Origin: Ovis canadensis
Lineage: Eukaryota; Chordata; Mammalia; Artiodactyla; Bovidae
Assembly: GCF_042477335.2 (NCBI RefSeq)
Contig: NC_091255.1
Location: forward strand, 36,062,501-36,126,500
DNA length: 64,000 nt
Direction: 5' to 3'
Positions 39,510 through 51,408 of the stretch are shown in pieces. The notes beneath the pieces were generated by a model. That model did no database searches. It worked only from the letters and a program-made list of their open reading frames with translations, and was not told the DNA's origin. How positions within the stretch are numbered: the stretch's first letter is position 1; each line of letters starts with the position of its first letter. The position numbers and the translations under genes were made by a program.

Positions 39510-42500
39510 GTGAGATATAAAGGCTTCCTTTTGACAGAAGCAAAGATTAGAAATAGGGCCAAGTGCTAAAAGATTACGGTCCTACCCTCCAGTTCCCTTT
39601 CCCATCGGATCTAAACCCTGGTCCTGGTGGTCGTAAGAGGAGGAATAGTAGTACTGAAACTGGGCTCGTAGTGTGTGCTGTATAGCATGTGGGCTAGTTT
39701 CAGACAAGGTTAAAAAGAAAAAAAATAAAAAATAAAAAAATAAAAGATTACGGTCCTGCAAGCTAGGATTTTACTCAAATGGCTCTCCTGTGAGGAAAGC
39801 CTTCTTTGATCATCCTGTCTAGGATGGCACACCTCCCCTCCAGGCATTCCTTCAGATCATTCTGTTATTTCCTTCACATAGGTTATCAAAGTCTGGTATG
39901 TCTTGTTTGTTTCCCGTCTTTAAAACCTAAGCTGCACATGGGTCATACCTTATCTTGTTCAGCAGTGTCTTCCTAAAGTCTAGAACATACCCAGCACAAA
40001 CACTCGGTACATGTTTGGTGAATGAACAACACATTTTTGGCTTGTGCAGAGCTACTGGTGATATATTGAGCTTTGTTTCTGGAACCCTCTTCAGCCTATC
40101 TGAAGAGGGCAGAGAGCAGGATGAAACAGAGGAAAAGTCGGAATTATTGGTCGTGTTGTCATTTTTGGAACCTTCTCTTCCTCTATTTTAAACTGCCTGG
40201 ACGTGAATGAAAGGCTTTCCCCTTGCCACACTGAATAGTCGTGTCCAGTATGCTTCTTAAGGCAGGAGTAACTTCCCACTCTTTGCAGCGTGGACTAGTG
40301 CACCCCTGCCGAAAGGTTCATGGAAATTTTTCTCAGGAGATCTAGGAGAGGGAAGAGGCTGGAAACCAAACCCCTGCCTCCTGAGGTGGTAGAGGAAGGC
40401 GTTGGAGACCTCAGGCTCCGGAATTCCTGACTCTCCTTCTTCAAACCTGTTCTGTTCTTGGAACCCACGCTCCCTGTCTCCAGCCCATTTCCCCCATAGA
40501 GAAGCTGGAAAGTTTGGAGCTTTGGTCAAACTAAGGGTGGCAACACCCAGACCCCTTCACCCTTCTTCCCAGCATTGTGAGCGCCATATTCAGAATCTGC
40601 AGACCCGTGTCCTTGAGCTTCAGCAACAGTTAGCCGTGGCCGTGACTGCTGACCGAAAGAAAGATATCATGATTGAACAACTGGACAAGGTGCCAGGGGA
40701 GCAGAATGTGGGTGGGTCTCTCTATGGGGGCACCAAGGAATACAGGGGGAGGCCAACATTTGTTTGTTCACATTAGGAGTTGGGGGCGGGTAAGTGCTGG
40801 GTCTGCTGACCACTGGAAGAAGGTGGCTGTTGCCCCTTCTCCTGTGGACACAAAGAGGGAAGAAAAATTGTTTTAAATTCTATGTGACCTCCTTCCTTTC
40901 CTGAGACCCTGGCCCGCGTGGTGGAGGGCTGGAACCGGCATGAAGCTGAGCGGACAGAGGTGCTTCGGGGACTCCAGGAGGAACGGCAGGCAGCGGAACT
41001 CACTAGAAGCAAGCAGCAGGAGGTGGGCAACCAGGATCACGAAGCATTAGAACCTGGGTCACCGATGGCTGGATGGGGGAGGAACCAGGGCTCCTCGAAG
41101 GTTGACTTCCAGCTTGCCATACCCAGCCTGACAATTATTCTCCTGTGTCCTCTCCCTTCAGTGTTTCTGCTGCCAAACTTGCATGTTTGATGTCTGCTCA
41201 GCTCTCCTCATCCCTCTGGCCCCCAAGTCATTTAGTTAACCCTTGCTTTTAAAGTTTATGTTGTTAATGATTTTCGAAGGGTAGCATGCAGGGATTCTCC
41301 TCAGTTCCTCCATCCTATGTTCTCTCCCTGAAAGACAGTAACCCGCCTGGAGCAAAGCCTTTCTGAGGCCATGGAGGCCCTGAGTCGTGAGCAGGAAGGT
41401 GCCCGACTGCAGCAACGGGAAAAAGAGACACTGGTGAGAATGCTCGCCTGGGTTAATTCCAATAAAGGCTGGTCATTACTTCTAGAGGGATATGGATTTT
41501 TTTGTTTGTTTGCACCCATGGCACGCAAGATCTTAGTTCCTCTACCAGGGATTGAACCCAGTACACCACCCCCCCCCACCCCCCCACCCCCCCCACCCCC
41601 CGCCTCAAGTTGGGAGCAAGGAGCCTTAACCACTGGACTGCCAGGGAAGTCTGGGGATACGGCCTTTTGGTGGATTGTGGGAGTTCACCATTTGAGTTGC
41701 ACCAGAGCAAAGTGTGTTCTTCAAAACACTAGTTCTGCTAGGTACTCTACAAAAAGTGAGCTCTGCCGTCAAGCCAGTTTGAGAGTCTCTGCAAATTGAA
41801 TCCTCATTAGAATCATTTGGGAATTATTTTTAAATATAGATTTCTTGGGTCCTTTCCCTGAGGTTTTGATGTATAAGGGGTTGGGGAACCTAAATATTTT
41901 CAGAAAGTTGTAGGGGTGAGACTTAGGTTTTTCACTGCTGAAATGGTAAGATGATTACCCACATGAATTAGTAGCCAGGTTTAGAATTTCCTGCATGCAT
42001 GACGCACGCTTGGTACATGCATGCTGGTACTGACATTCCTAACAGTCCAAGAGTGCTGGTGGCAGCTGCTGGTTGGCTAGTACATGTTTGTAAGGCTGAA
42101 TTTTCTAGTCTTTGTGGAATTTCTTCTGATGACAGTGGTGACAGCTATCATATATTGAGTACTTAGTACAGGCCAGACATTGTGCTAAATGCTTTACATA
42201 TCCTTTTAACTTTAATCCACATGAGGTGGACTGTAATATGCCCACTTTACAAGTAAGGGTGGTGCCTCAGAACCCAAAATAAATGCAGAGCTGGGATTCA
42301 GACTGAGATTTGAGCCCAGGGCGACTTCACTTTCACTCTTCACTTTTAAGCATTGGAGAAGGAAAGGGCAACCCACTCCAGTGTTCTTGCCTGGAGAATC
42401 CCAGGGACAATGGAGCCTGGTGGGCTGCCGTCTGTGGGGTCGCACAGAGCTGGACACGACTGAAGCAACTTAGCAGCAGCAGCAGCTACCTAATTCTGAT

Positions 42501-45500
42501 ACAGAAACTCTTATTTACCTGTGGGCTTGTTAACTATTGTGTTTTCATGGATATAATTCTCAACCGGCACATTGTATAGGGGTGAGGAGGCAGATTGCTG
42601 GTCTCCTGAGTGCATGCTAAAATCTTGGTTTTCTCCTGGGGCTGTAGGAGGAGGAGAGGCAAGCTCTGACCCTGAGCTTGGAGCTAGAACAGCAGCGCTG
42701 TCGAGTCCTGCAGGAAGAACGGGATGAGGCCCGGGATGGGCAACTCAGTGAGCGTCGACAGTTGGAGACACTGCAGGTGGCCCTCGAAGAAGAGCGGCGG
42801 AGTTGGGCCCAGCAGGAGCACCAGCTGAAGGAACGCTACCAGGCGCTGCAGGAGGAGAACCAGGCTCAGCTGGAAAGGGAGAAGGTAGAAGGGGCAGTTG
42901 AGGAACAGATGAAGGGCAAAATAATTGAATGAGATGAATGTCAGAATACACGGTATAGTGGAGCAGGAAGAAGAGTGAAGGAGAGAAGGCTGAAAGGGTA
43001 GGGCCTGCAGGAAGGGCTGGGGGCATCAAATATACGGAAAACTGAAGTGTGAGATTCAACAGAGATGAGGAAATAGGTCACAGGTGAAGAGGAAGGGAGC
43101 TTGGATCTTAGGGTATGGGAGGGTGAATCAGGGAGTCAGGAAATGAGATTACAAACTGAAGTCTGATTGCCCTTTACTAGGGGAACACCCAGAGGGAGGC
43201 CCAGGCCTCCCGGGAGGCCCAGCAGCAGTTGGCCTTGGTGCAGTCTGAGGTGCGGCGGTTGGAAGGAGAGCTGGATACAGCTCGGAGAGAGAGAGACGCC
43301 CTGCAGCTGGAGATGAGCCTGGTGCAGGTCAGGAGGCTGAGGTTCTAGGGGAGTGTCCCTGCTGGGGAGATGGAGGTCTGAGATGAAGTGGCTTCAGGAG
43401 TCAGGGCAGACACTCCTATTTCTAACTAGAGTTTTGGCCTTTATGGGTAAAATGTATGTTAAAAGCAAATTAATGAGTTTCTGAGAGACTTCTTTCCTTA
43501 TTAATAGTTGACTTAAGGAGACACCCAGTTTCTGGGTTAGAGAGGCCAGTTTTGAGAGGACACACTTTTCACTTGGCGCATTGAATTGGAGGGCTGACTG
43601 CATGGAAACTAATTTATCATGGAGGGCCAAGGGTAAAGACATTAGTAAACAATTCAGTAGTAATTTATAAGCCCCTAAACTGGTGCCAGCCACATGCGTG
43701 TATGTGTACATTCAGTAAACCTACTGAACAACTCCTGTGTGTAAGCTCTGGGCTGGGATAATCCTAACACAATCCCAGCAATAGGGAGCTCACCAGTTAC
43801 ATGGGGAGCTTGTCTAGCACACACATTTTTGAAGGAGTGTGATTAATAATTTAGAAAAGTGTTAGTCGCTCAGTCGTGTCTGACTCTTTACAACCCTATG
43901 GACTGTAGCCCGCCAGGCTCCTCCCTCCATGGGATTCTCCAGGCAAGAATACTGAAGTGGGTTGCCATTCCCTTCTTTAGGATTCCTGATCCAGAGACTG
44001 AACCCAGGCCTCCTGCATTGCAGGCAGATTCTTTACCACTGAGTCACCAGGGAAGCCCTAATAATTTAGAGTAAGAATAACTATTTTTCAAAATATTTGG
44101 CTGTACAGTGTCTTAGTTTTGCATGTGGGATCTAGTTGTGTGACCAGGGATCAAACCCAGTCCCCCTACACTGGGAGCACAGAGTCTTAGCCACTGGACC
44201 ACCAAGGAAGTCCCATTTGTATCTTATTTTGTCTTGCCTATTGGATGTTTATTTTTCTTTCCTTTCTTGTCATCTTTTAGAGTCATTATTCTCATTTCAC
44301 TCTTTTTCAGTCAGCTTATTTTAAAATCTTAAACTCGGTTTCTGTTTAAATTCTCAAAGTTAATTTATCAGATGTAAATATCCAAGACAGAAAGGAGCCA
44401 TCAATTCTATATGGATGGGTCAAGGTAGTCTTCCCAGAGAACTCTAAAAAATGTTTTTAAAATATGAATAAAAGTGATCTGTAATACAAGTTCAAGTGTA
44501 CAGAAGTACACAGTATTGGTTGCCTTCTCATATCACTTTGTGTGTATCCTTTCAGAACTTTTTCATATGTGTTTATGGGCTGGTACTTTAAAAAAAAATA
44601 TATATATATATATACATTCACTGCAACTTGTTTTTACCTTGTAATATATCATAGACATCTTTCCATGTCAACACATACAGATGTGCATCATTTTTTAAAA
44701 AGAATTATATTGCAATAAATGTATGAATCATCCTTTTGATGAGAAATTTACCCTGATGCCAATTTTTTTTTCACTATTAAAAATAACACTGGGGACTTCC
44801 CTGGTGGTCCAGTGGTTAAAAATCTACCTTCCAATGCAGGGGACGAGGGATGAATCTCTGGTCCGGGAACTAAGATCCCACATGCCATGGGGCAACTAAG
44901 CCCATGAGCTGCAACTAGAGAGGCCTGCAGACTGCAATGGAGACTCAGCACAGCTTAAAAAAACCCAAAAGTGCTGCATGGAATTCCCTGGCCGTCCAAA
45001 GGTTGGGTCTCCAAAGGTTGAATTTGAGCAGAGGGCACAAATTCAGTCACTGGTCAGGGAACTAAGATTCTGTAAGCTGCAGCATGGCCAAAAATAAATA
45101 ATGCTGCAGTGAACATCATTGTACATGACTCTTTGGCATTCCTTCTGAAGGATAGATTCCTTAAAGTGAAACTGCCAGCTCAGAGGGAGAGTATATATCA
45201 TTAAGATTTTTCATTAAAAAATTTTGGGTGGGGATTAATTTAAAATGTGTAATCACTAAGTCACTATGTTGTACACCTGAAACTTAAAAAATAGTAGGTA
45301 ATGAGATACCTATAACAGATATAATCACTCATGGAAACAGAAAGTAGGGTGGTGATTGTTAGGGGCTGGGGAGGGAAAATGGAGAGTTGTTGTTCAGTGG
45401 GTATAGAGTTTCAGTTTTACAAGATGAAATTTCTAGAGATCTGTACAACAATGTGAGTATACCTAAAGCTACACTTAAAAATGCTAAGTTTTGTATTACC

Positions 45501-48500
45501 TAAGAAGGTAAGCTTTGTATATGCGTTTCTTACCATGATTTTTAAAAATTAAAAAGAATTTAGGTAATGAAAGGAGTTAAATATTTTTTTAAAAAGCACA
45601 AAAAAAATATTTGTATTGTCCAAGGTCATGGTTTTATAAGGAAGGGAAACCGCTTTCACTCCTTGGGGCAAAATTCTCTTTCTTTTGTCTCTCAGATGTA
45701 CGAGGGAATGTTGGTGCATGGATTTAAAAAAAAAAAAAAAACCTCAGTTTTATTTATTTTACAATATTGTATTGTTTTTGTCATACATGGACATGAATCC
45801 ACCATGGGTGTACATGTGTTCCCCATCCTGAACCCCCCTCCCACCTCCCTCCCCATCCCATCCCTCTGGGTCATCCCAGTGTACCAACCCTGAGCATCCT
45901 TTTTTAACCTACCTTACATCCTCCATCCCCTTCTAAGCCCAAACAGCATGGAGCTGATGATGACCTCCCCCACCCACTCACTTGCTTTACTCCCAGGCCC
46001 GGTATGAAAGCCAGCGGATCCAGATGGAGTCGGAGCTGGCGGTGCAGCTGGAGCAGCGGGTGACCGAGCGGCTGGCACAGGCACAGGAGAGCAGCCTTCG
46101 GCAGGCAGCCTCCCTGAGGGACCATCACAGGTGCTTGGAGCTTGCCGGCTGCTGCCTCTCCACAGCTGCAGCAGGTGGTGGCGGGGGCCACCCAGACCCT
46201 CTCAGATCCCTTTACCAGCTTCCAACACACCGGCTCCTGTCTGTCTCTCGGTGGGAGACCTGCCTTGGGTTCACAGGAGAGCCAGACCTTCTTGGGGATT
46301 TTCCACTTTCCCCCCATAGGAAGGAGCACTTAGCCAATAACTGATGGCTGCAGGAATACCAATTTCTAGCTCCCTAGCCCCTGGTGTGTACAGTGCTGAG
46401 CTGAGACCTGCAGCACATCCAGACGTGCCCTTCTCCCTTCCTTCCCCTACTCCACTACCAGCTTTTTTTGTTTTTCTGGAAATGCTTCTTAAATGAACCA
46501 CCTTCACATAAGTCCTCACTTAAGTGTCTGCCTCTAGGGAACCCATTCAGCCGTCCTGAACAGCCCTGCCCCCCAACCCTGCCAGGGCAGGGCTAGCTGG
46601 CTGGCTTGCTCGCTCGCTCTCCCGTGCACACATGCTGGCTTTTTCTTACTGGATGGCGTCCTTCTACATCTGCAGTTCTTTCTTCTCACCTTTGTCCTCT
46701 CAGGAAGCAGCTGCAGGAGCTGAATGGACAGCACCAACAGGAATTGTCCACCCAGTTGGCTCAGTTCAAGGTGGAAATAGCAGAGCGGGAGGAGCGGCAG
46801 CAGCAGGTGGCTCAGGACTATGAGCTCAGGTACTGGACCCTGGAGTCTCCATGTCAGGCCTTGGTCCCTTCCCCTGCAGCCTTGGTCTCTTCTGCACTGG
46901 CACCAGCTCCTCTCACAGTTTCCTGTGTCCCACCTTTCCTTGTGGCTCTTCCTGTTCTCTGAGTCTCTGCTTTCTCCAAGGCCCAACATCACCTCTTGCG
47001 TCTTTCCTCTCAGACTGGCCCGGGAGCAGGCGCGAGTGCGGGAACTGCAGAGTGGGAACCAGCAACTGGAGGAACAGCGGGTGGAGCTGGTGGAGCGGCT
47101 GCAGGCCATGCTGCAGGCCCACTGGGAGGAGGTCACCCGGCTGCTCAGCACCACCACCCTGCCGCCCCATCCCCCGGTAGGCTGTCAGGGTTCTTTTTAG
47201 ACCCCTTCCTGGGACATGTAGCTCCCTCCCAAGGAGAGTCCGGAGTTCACCTCCTAGGACCTGCGTTAGGAAAATTCTTTGAGCTTTCCCAAAGAGTAAC
47301 TGTCTCATCAAAAGCCGTCTTTTTGCCGTGGCTGCTACTTGCCCAGACTGGCCCCACAGCACTGGGCACCAGCCTCTTCTCCCAGCCCACGAGAGGGTAA
47401 CACATGATGCTGGTTTTGCCAAAGGGCAGCTGAAGTAATTGTGATGGAAAGAGTCAGAAACTGTTGCTGAGTCCTGCCCTAGGGAGTCTCAACCCTTGCT
47501 CTCCCTCTGTTGGCATCTCCTACTTCCTTCTTTTAACAATTAAGTTTTTAATATTAGCTAAAATATTTGGGGGGATAGATAATAATGTGCATATAGTAAT
47601 TTTACAAAACGAAAGGGACATCCTCAGTGGTCCAGAGCTTAACGCTCAGCCTTCCAGTGCAGGGGCACACGTTTAATCCCTGGTTGGAGAGCTAAGGTTC
47701 CCACATGCCATGTGTGCAGCCCAAAATTTTAAAACATAATGAAATAAAAGAAAAAAAACAACCAAACTGTTCAAAAAGGTATACGGTGAAAAGTAATCTC
47801 TATTCTATGCGTGCACCTCAGTCTCCTGGTTCCTCCCCGAAGAAGCAGCAGCTGTTACTGGTGTCTTGAGTGTATCCTACCCCCAGCTCCACCCCCCAAC
47901 CCCGCACAGAAATGTTGCCCTCTATACACAGTTATATGACTTATTTAACCAAGTGCTTGTTGGTGGATATTAAAGTTGTTTCCTGTGTTTTACTTCTACA
48001 AATAGTGCTGCAGAAAATGTCATTAATATGTCTTGGTTCAGTATATCTATACAGTTTCTAGAAATGGAATTGTAGGATCAAAAATATGCATTTTAAAATT
48101 TGTCAGAAATTTGATAGATGTTCCCAAATACCCTTCTAAGGACGTTCTACTAATCTGTTATCTTATTAAAGTATCTGTGGCACATCTCATCTCTTTAAGT
48201 GCACCTTCTCTTGTGCCCAGGTTCCCCCCGCTGGCCCCTCCAGCCCTGGGCCGCAGGAGCCAGAGAAGGGGGAGAGGAGGATCTGGACGGTGCCCCCCAT
48301 GGCTGTGGCCCTGAAGCCCGTGTTGCAGCAGAGCCGGGAAACGCGGGAGGAGCTGCCTGGGGTGCCGCCGCCTGTTCTCTGCAGCCCCTCTCCAGATCTT
48401 AGCCTCCTGCTAGGCCCCACTTTCCAGAGCCAGCATTCCTTCCAGCCCCTGGAGCCAAAGCCAGACCTCACGTCTTCTTCAGGTGCCTGGGGACAGAAGT

Positions 48501-51349
48501 CACGGGGTTCCCTTTCCCCGCACTGACTGTCTCTCTCTTAACCTAACTTCCTGTCTGCTGGGGGCTTGAGCATTCTGTTTCCCAGATGTCTTAGTGACTG
48601 TCCGTTACCAGGAGCAGAAATCCACTCTGGCTGGTTCAAATACAGGTGGTTAGACTCTAGGAAATGGGACATAACTGTGCTTGATGAGAACCGAAGTTGG
48701 CACCAGGGGCTGCTTGCTCTGGGCCTACCTGGGCTCTGGACTCTGCTTCTTCCTCTTGAATGACTGACCCTCTCTCCCCCTTGGGTTCTTGCTCTCGCTG
48801 CTTTGGTTTGCACGTGGCTTTAAGCAGCTGTGATGCCGACTCTAGCAAGACTCTAGACAACCTGCCTTTGTTTCTTGGGTCCAAGTTTAAAGAGAGGCAG
48901 TCTGGTGGGTTGGTAACCGTTCCTCAGATCAGCCGATCTTGAGTTGTGGCCACGCCTGATTCAGTCAGCTGTGACTTGGGTGCATGGAGTGCTCTGTGTG
49001 GTGAAAATGAGACAACCCATGTTGAAGTAAGCATGAGGGTATGTTCTGGTGAAACAGCCAGAACATGTCTTTTTATCTTAAAGCATTCTGTGCTGTGGCG
49101 GGATTTACTCATTCAGCATCCAGGGACCACAGCCTTCCCCTTCTGTCTACTTTTCTGTCTTAGAATTCAGCTGTGCCCAGCTCCCAGTTGCCTTCAATAC
49201 TTCCCTCTCCAGCTGTTTTCAACTGTGATCATCTTCTAGCTGCGAAGCCCCACTTATGTGTGACAGGCCCCCTCCTTCCAGGCCTTGAGCGAGCTGCCTG
49301 GTGGAGGAGCCCCTCCCCCTACAGCACACACCCCATGTTTCACTGTACAGTGGAGGCCTTCTCTGCAGTTGGGACCTTCCATCCAGATCACCGGGCAGAG
49401 CGACCATTCCCTGAGGAAGACCCTGGGTCTGAGGGGGATGGCTTCCTGAAGGAAGGCCTGCCACCCCCTTCCCAGCTGCAGGGCCTCAAGCATTTTTTAC
49501 ACCAGGTAAGAAAGCCCACCTGTCCCATCTTGCTTTCTCTGTCCCTTACGCATTTTCTCTTTCTACTCTGAGAGGTGAGGACTCTGGCCTTTTAGGACTA
49601 AGACTTCATCCCAGTTTCTGCCTCTCCCAGTCCCCCTTATTTCTGCTGCAGCAGTTCCTTCTGGAACTTAGGAGACCAGCTCCTACCTCCTCCCTGCTGC
49701 TTCCTGCAGACCCTGAGGTGTCTTTCTTCAGTGGTCTTCAGGGAGCCCTACTGTCTTGTCCCCCCAGCTGCTGGAGACTGCACCCCAGAGCCACGAGAAC
49801 CCCTCTGTTGATCAGCTTCCCCCTAAGCCTGGTGAGCGCCAGCTCTGAAGAAGTTTGGGGCTGGGTCTGAAAGAGGCAGGAGATCCACTTACCAGGGCTG
49901 GGTCCTCAGGAGCTGGCAAAGGTTACAAAGCCCCATGAAGGCTAAGGCTGTTGGGATTCCTTGGCTTTTGCCCCATTTCTTCATCCTGAATCTCATTCCT
50001 TTGGCTAGGTCCTCTGACTGCCCCATCTTGGGAGGAAACCCCTCAGGTGCCACGCCTCCCGCCCCCTGTCCATAAAACTAAAGTTCCCTTAGCAATGGCG
50101 TCCAGTCTTTTCCGGGTTCATGAGCTTCCCTCGGCCCCTTCACAGAGCTGTGGTCCCAGCGGTGGCTCCCCAGAGAGAGGTAAGTAGGTCCTGGTTTACA
50201 GGTAGGTCTCAGGTGTGGAGCCAGTACCTGGAACTGAAGGCCCTTCTGGGCTCCGGGAGCTGGGATAAGGGCTGGGGCCACCCCAGGATGATGGTCATTC
50301 CTGATGTGTGTCTCAGGTGGAGATGGGCCCGCATCCTCGAGGCAGCTGATGGAAGTGTCTCAGCTGTTACGACTTTACCAAGCTCGGGGCTGGGAGGCGC
50401 TGCCTGCCGAGGATCTGCTGCTTTACCTGAAGAGGCTGGACCATTGTGGCGGGTACCACCCTGGGAGGGAAGGGAGGACGGACTAGGTGGAAGGCATCTG
50501 GACTGTGAACAGGAAGAGTGTGGAGTGTGTCTATTGAGTAGTGTTGTCTGCCCTTTTCTGGGGAAGAAGTGAGGGTAGTTGGAGTCTCCCCCTCTTCCTC
50601 CATCTCTCACTCTTCCCGACCTTTCTTTTGTCTCTCTTCTTTTTGGTTTGTTTTTCGCCTCTTAAAAAATCTCTTTTGCATGTTTTTCTACTTTAATTTT
50701 TTCCTCTTTACCCTGCAGCTCAGAACTGAGAGTCCTAGGACTGTGATGACCTAGTATAACTCAGTATGTGACTCCACTCATGTTTCCTCTTATTGGATCC
50801 CCGGGTCTATCTTGTTTGTTCATTCTTAAGAGACAGCACCGGGAAGTAGTACTTCTCCCCGAGTGTTGGGGAGAGTGGGGAGCAGCTGCCCCTCCTCATC
50901 CCCTGATCTCTGTACAGCAGGACTGACAGCCGAGGGGAAAATGCCCCCAGAAGGAACACAGACTCCCGCTTGGGTGAGATCCCCCGGAAAGAGGTGAGGA
51001 AAGTAGGGCTGGGTGAAGGGGTGGGAGGCTCTCACTGACTCGTCCCTCACCCTCCACATGATCGCCCTGACCCCACTGACCGGGCTCCCATTTTCTGTAG
51101 TGTGGCCCTTCCTCTTTACTGTCTGACTCCAGCCTTCCCCACACACAACACCTTTCCTCAGGAGCGGGGTACTGGGAGGACATGACACTGAGTTTTTCTT
51201 CTCTCTCTCCCTTCAACTCTTAGGTTCCCTCCCAGGCTCTCCCTCGGCGCCTCGCTGTAGCCCCTAAGACTGACAAACCTCCAGCTCGGAAGAAAAGTGG
51301 GCACCCCGCCCCTGGTGGTGTGAGAAGTCGGGGGGGAATCTGGAGATAA
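37404..51349 (+). CDS. CNTROB: CNTROB, centrobin, centriole-duplication protein
   Basis: Nineteen coding exons joining in frame to 908 codons (human about 903): 37404-37676, 38456-38540, 38794-38875, 39353-39509, 40573-40689, 40906-41022, 41335-41433, 42648-42884, 43181-43327, 45997-46130, 46704-46829, 47014-47176, 48221-48482, 49351-49505, 49768-49831, 50009-50179, 50317-50452, 50918-50993, 51224-51349. Centrobin is a daughter-centriole protein that binds tubulin, is needed for centriole duplication and elongation, and interacts with BRCA2. The protein has a Ser-rich N-terminus, a long central coiled coil and a Pro/Ser-rich C-terminus ending in basic residues ([10 protein letters not shown]...). 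AATAAA at 51403-51408 ends the transcript. No frameshift was seen. Confidence 0.95.
39160..39330 (+). repeat. MIR-like SINE in CNTROB intron
   Basis: ctatgtaactttgtgacttt, gggcatggctcg and tttccttatttgtaaaatgt match MIR order. Confidence 0.55.
39568..39757 (+). mobile_element. retroposition unit (snoRNA retroposon) with 16-bp TSDs
   Basis: Comprises the left duplication, the snoRNA body, an A/T-A tail (aaaaataaaaaa type) and the right duplication. The precise 5' end of the RNA abuts the duplication, as in full-length snoRNA retroposons. Confidence 0.8.
39584..39709 (+). ncRNA. H/ACA snoRNA retrocopy in a CNTROB intron
   Basis: A 126-nt segment with H/ACA features: H box AGAGGA at 39636-39641, ACA at 39704-39706 exactly three nt from its end, and a perfect 8-bp 3' hairpin base (ctgaaact 39654-39661 with agtttcag 39696-39703) directly before ACA. 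An upper stem (gtgtgct/agcatgt around a gtat loop) leaves internal-loop pockets as expected for a guide. The 5' half can close as acc..ccag/ctggtggt. It is followed by an A-rich tail (39710-39741) and flanked by a perfect 16-bp duplication aaaagattacggtcct (39568-39583 and 39742-39757), so it is a LINE-mobilised retrocopy. It lies in sense inside the CNTROB intron 39510-40572. The parental snoRNA was not identified; target unknown. Confidence 0.8.
39770..40032 (+). repeat. L2 3' segment in CNTROB intron
   Basis: gaggaaagccttctttgatc, ctgcacatgggtcatacc and acatgtttggtgaatgaaca resemble L2 3' ends. Confidence 0.55.
41488..41653 (-). repeat. CHR-type SINE, antisense, carrying a C-rich microsatellite
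   Basis: gatcttagttcctctaccag and ttaaccactggactgccagg identify the SINE. Inside it, about 41567-41602 has become a near-pure cacccccc tract. Confidence 0.8.
42128..42320 (-). repeat. MIR-like SINE, antisense, in CNTROB intron
   Basis: tattgagtacttagtacagg, tgctaaatgctttacatatc and atatgcccactttacaagta are typical of reversed MIR. Confidence 0.6.
42321..42486 (+). repeat. Bov-A2 partial SINE
   Basis: cgacttcactttcactctt linker followed by a complete Bov-A body ending tggacacgactgaagcaact and a cagcag tract. Confidence 0.8.
43856..44058 (-). repeat. Bov-tA SINE, antisense, with 12-bp TSD
   Basis: gtcgctcagtcgtgtctgac ... gattctttaccactgagtca. Flanked by taataatttaga at 43844-43855 and 44059-44070. 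Confidence 0.9.
44093..44214 (-). repeat. CHR-type SINE, antisense
   Basis: gcatgtgggatctagttgtg and cttagccactggaccaccaa, close downstream of the previous Bov-tA. Confidence 0.8.
44540..45205 (+). repeat. L1M-type LINE remnant with two CHR insertions
   Basis: Old L1 text at 44540-44785 and 45103-45205 (aatgctgcagtgaacatcat; gatagattccttaaagtgaa) surrounds a CHR at about 44786-44965 and a second, truncated one at about 44978-45102. A TA microsatellite is near 44597-44614. Confidence 0.55.
45225..45905. repeat. L1 remnants in CNTROB intron
   Basis: 45225-45545 resembles an L1 3' UTR (gtggtgattgttaggggctg; gagtttcagttttacaagat). 45743-45905 resembles a bovine L1 segment common in ruminants (acaatattgtattgtttttg; tacatgtgttccccatcctg). 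Confidence 0.5.
47540..48160 (+). repeat. L1M-type remnant with CHR insertion in CNTROB intron
   Basis: The 3' part (tttctagaaatggaattgta; tcccaaatacccttctaagg) is L1M-like. A CHR copy is at about 47614-47755 (cctcagtggtccagagctta; ctggttggagagctaaggtt). Confidence 0.55.
48221..51349 (+). other. CNTROB: CNTROB exons: Pro/Ser-rich C-terminus (tubulin-binding region in human)
   Basis: Exons 48221-48482, 49351-49505, 49768-49831, 50009-50179, 50317-50452, 50918-50993 and 51224-51349, about residues 580-908. Landmarks: [37 protein letters not shown], and [20 protein letters not shown]. The last exons are Arg/Lys-rich. The 50918 exon has a NAGNAG acceptor (cagcag) and may start at 50921. The C-terminal part of centrobin binds tubulin (family knowledge). 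Confidence 0.9.
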
Positions 51350-51402
51350 CCCCTTCACCTTTCTCTTCCTTGGCCTCTTCTTATTTTTATTATTATTATT
51401 TT

Positions 51403-51408
51403 AATAAA
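51403..51408 (+). terminator. CNTROB: CNTROB polyadenylation signal
   Basis: AATAAA 54 nt after the stop codon, in an AT-rich tract and followed by a tggtagtctgt GT-rich stretch. Confidence 0.8.

Larger units (their letters stand above)
40573..47176 (+). other. CNTROB: CNTROB exons: central coiled coil
   Basis: Exons 40573-40689, 40906-41022, 41335-41433, 42648-42884, 43181-43327, 45997-46130, 46704-46829 and 47014-47176, about residues 200-579. Continuous Glu/Gln/Leu/Arg-rich heptad-like sequence (e.g. [48 protein letters not shown]), as expected for a long parallel coiled coil. The 40906 exon uses a gag rather than cag/tag acceptor. The introns carry many SINEs and L1 remnants. Confidence 0.93.

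Noticed and set aside
46534-47157. 207-residue antisense frame over CNTROB coiled-coil exons
   Set aside because: Reverse complement of Gln/Glu/Leu-rich coding sequence; no independent gene evidence.
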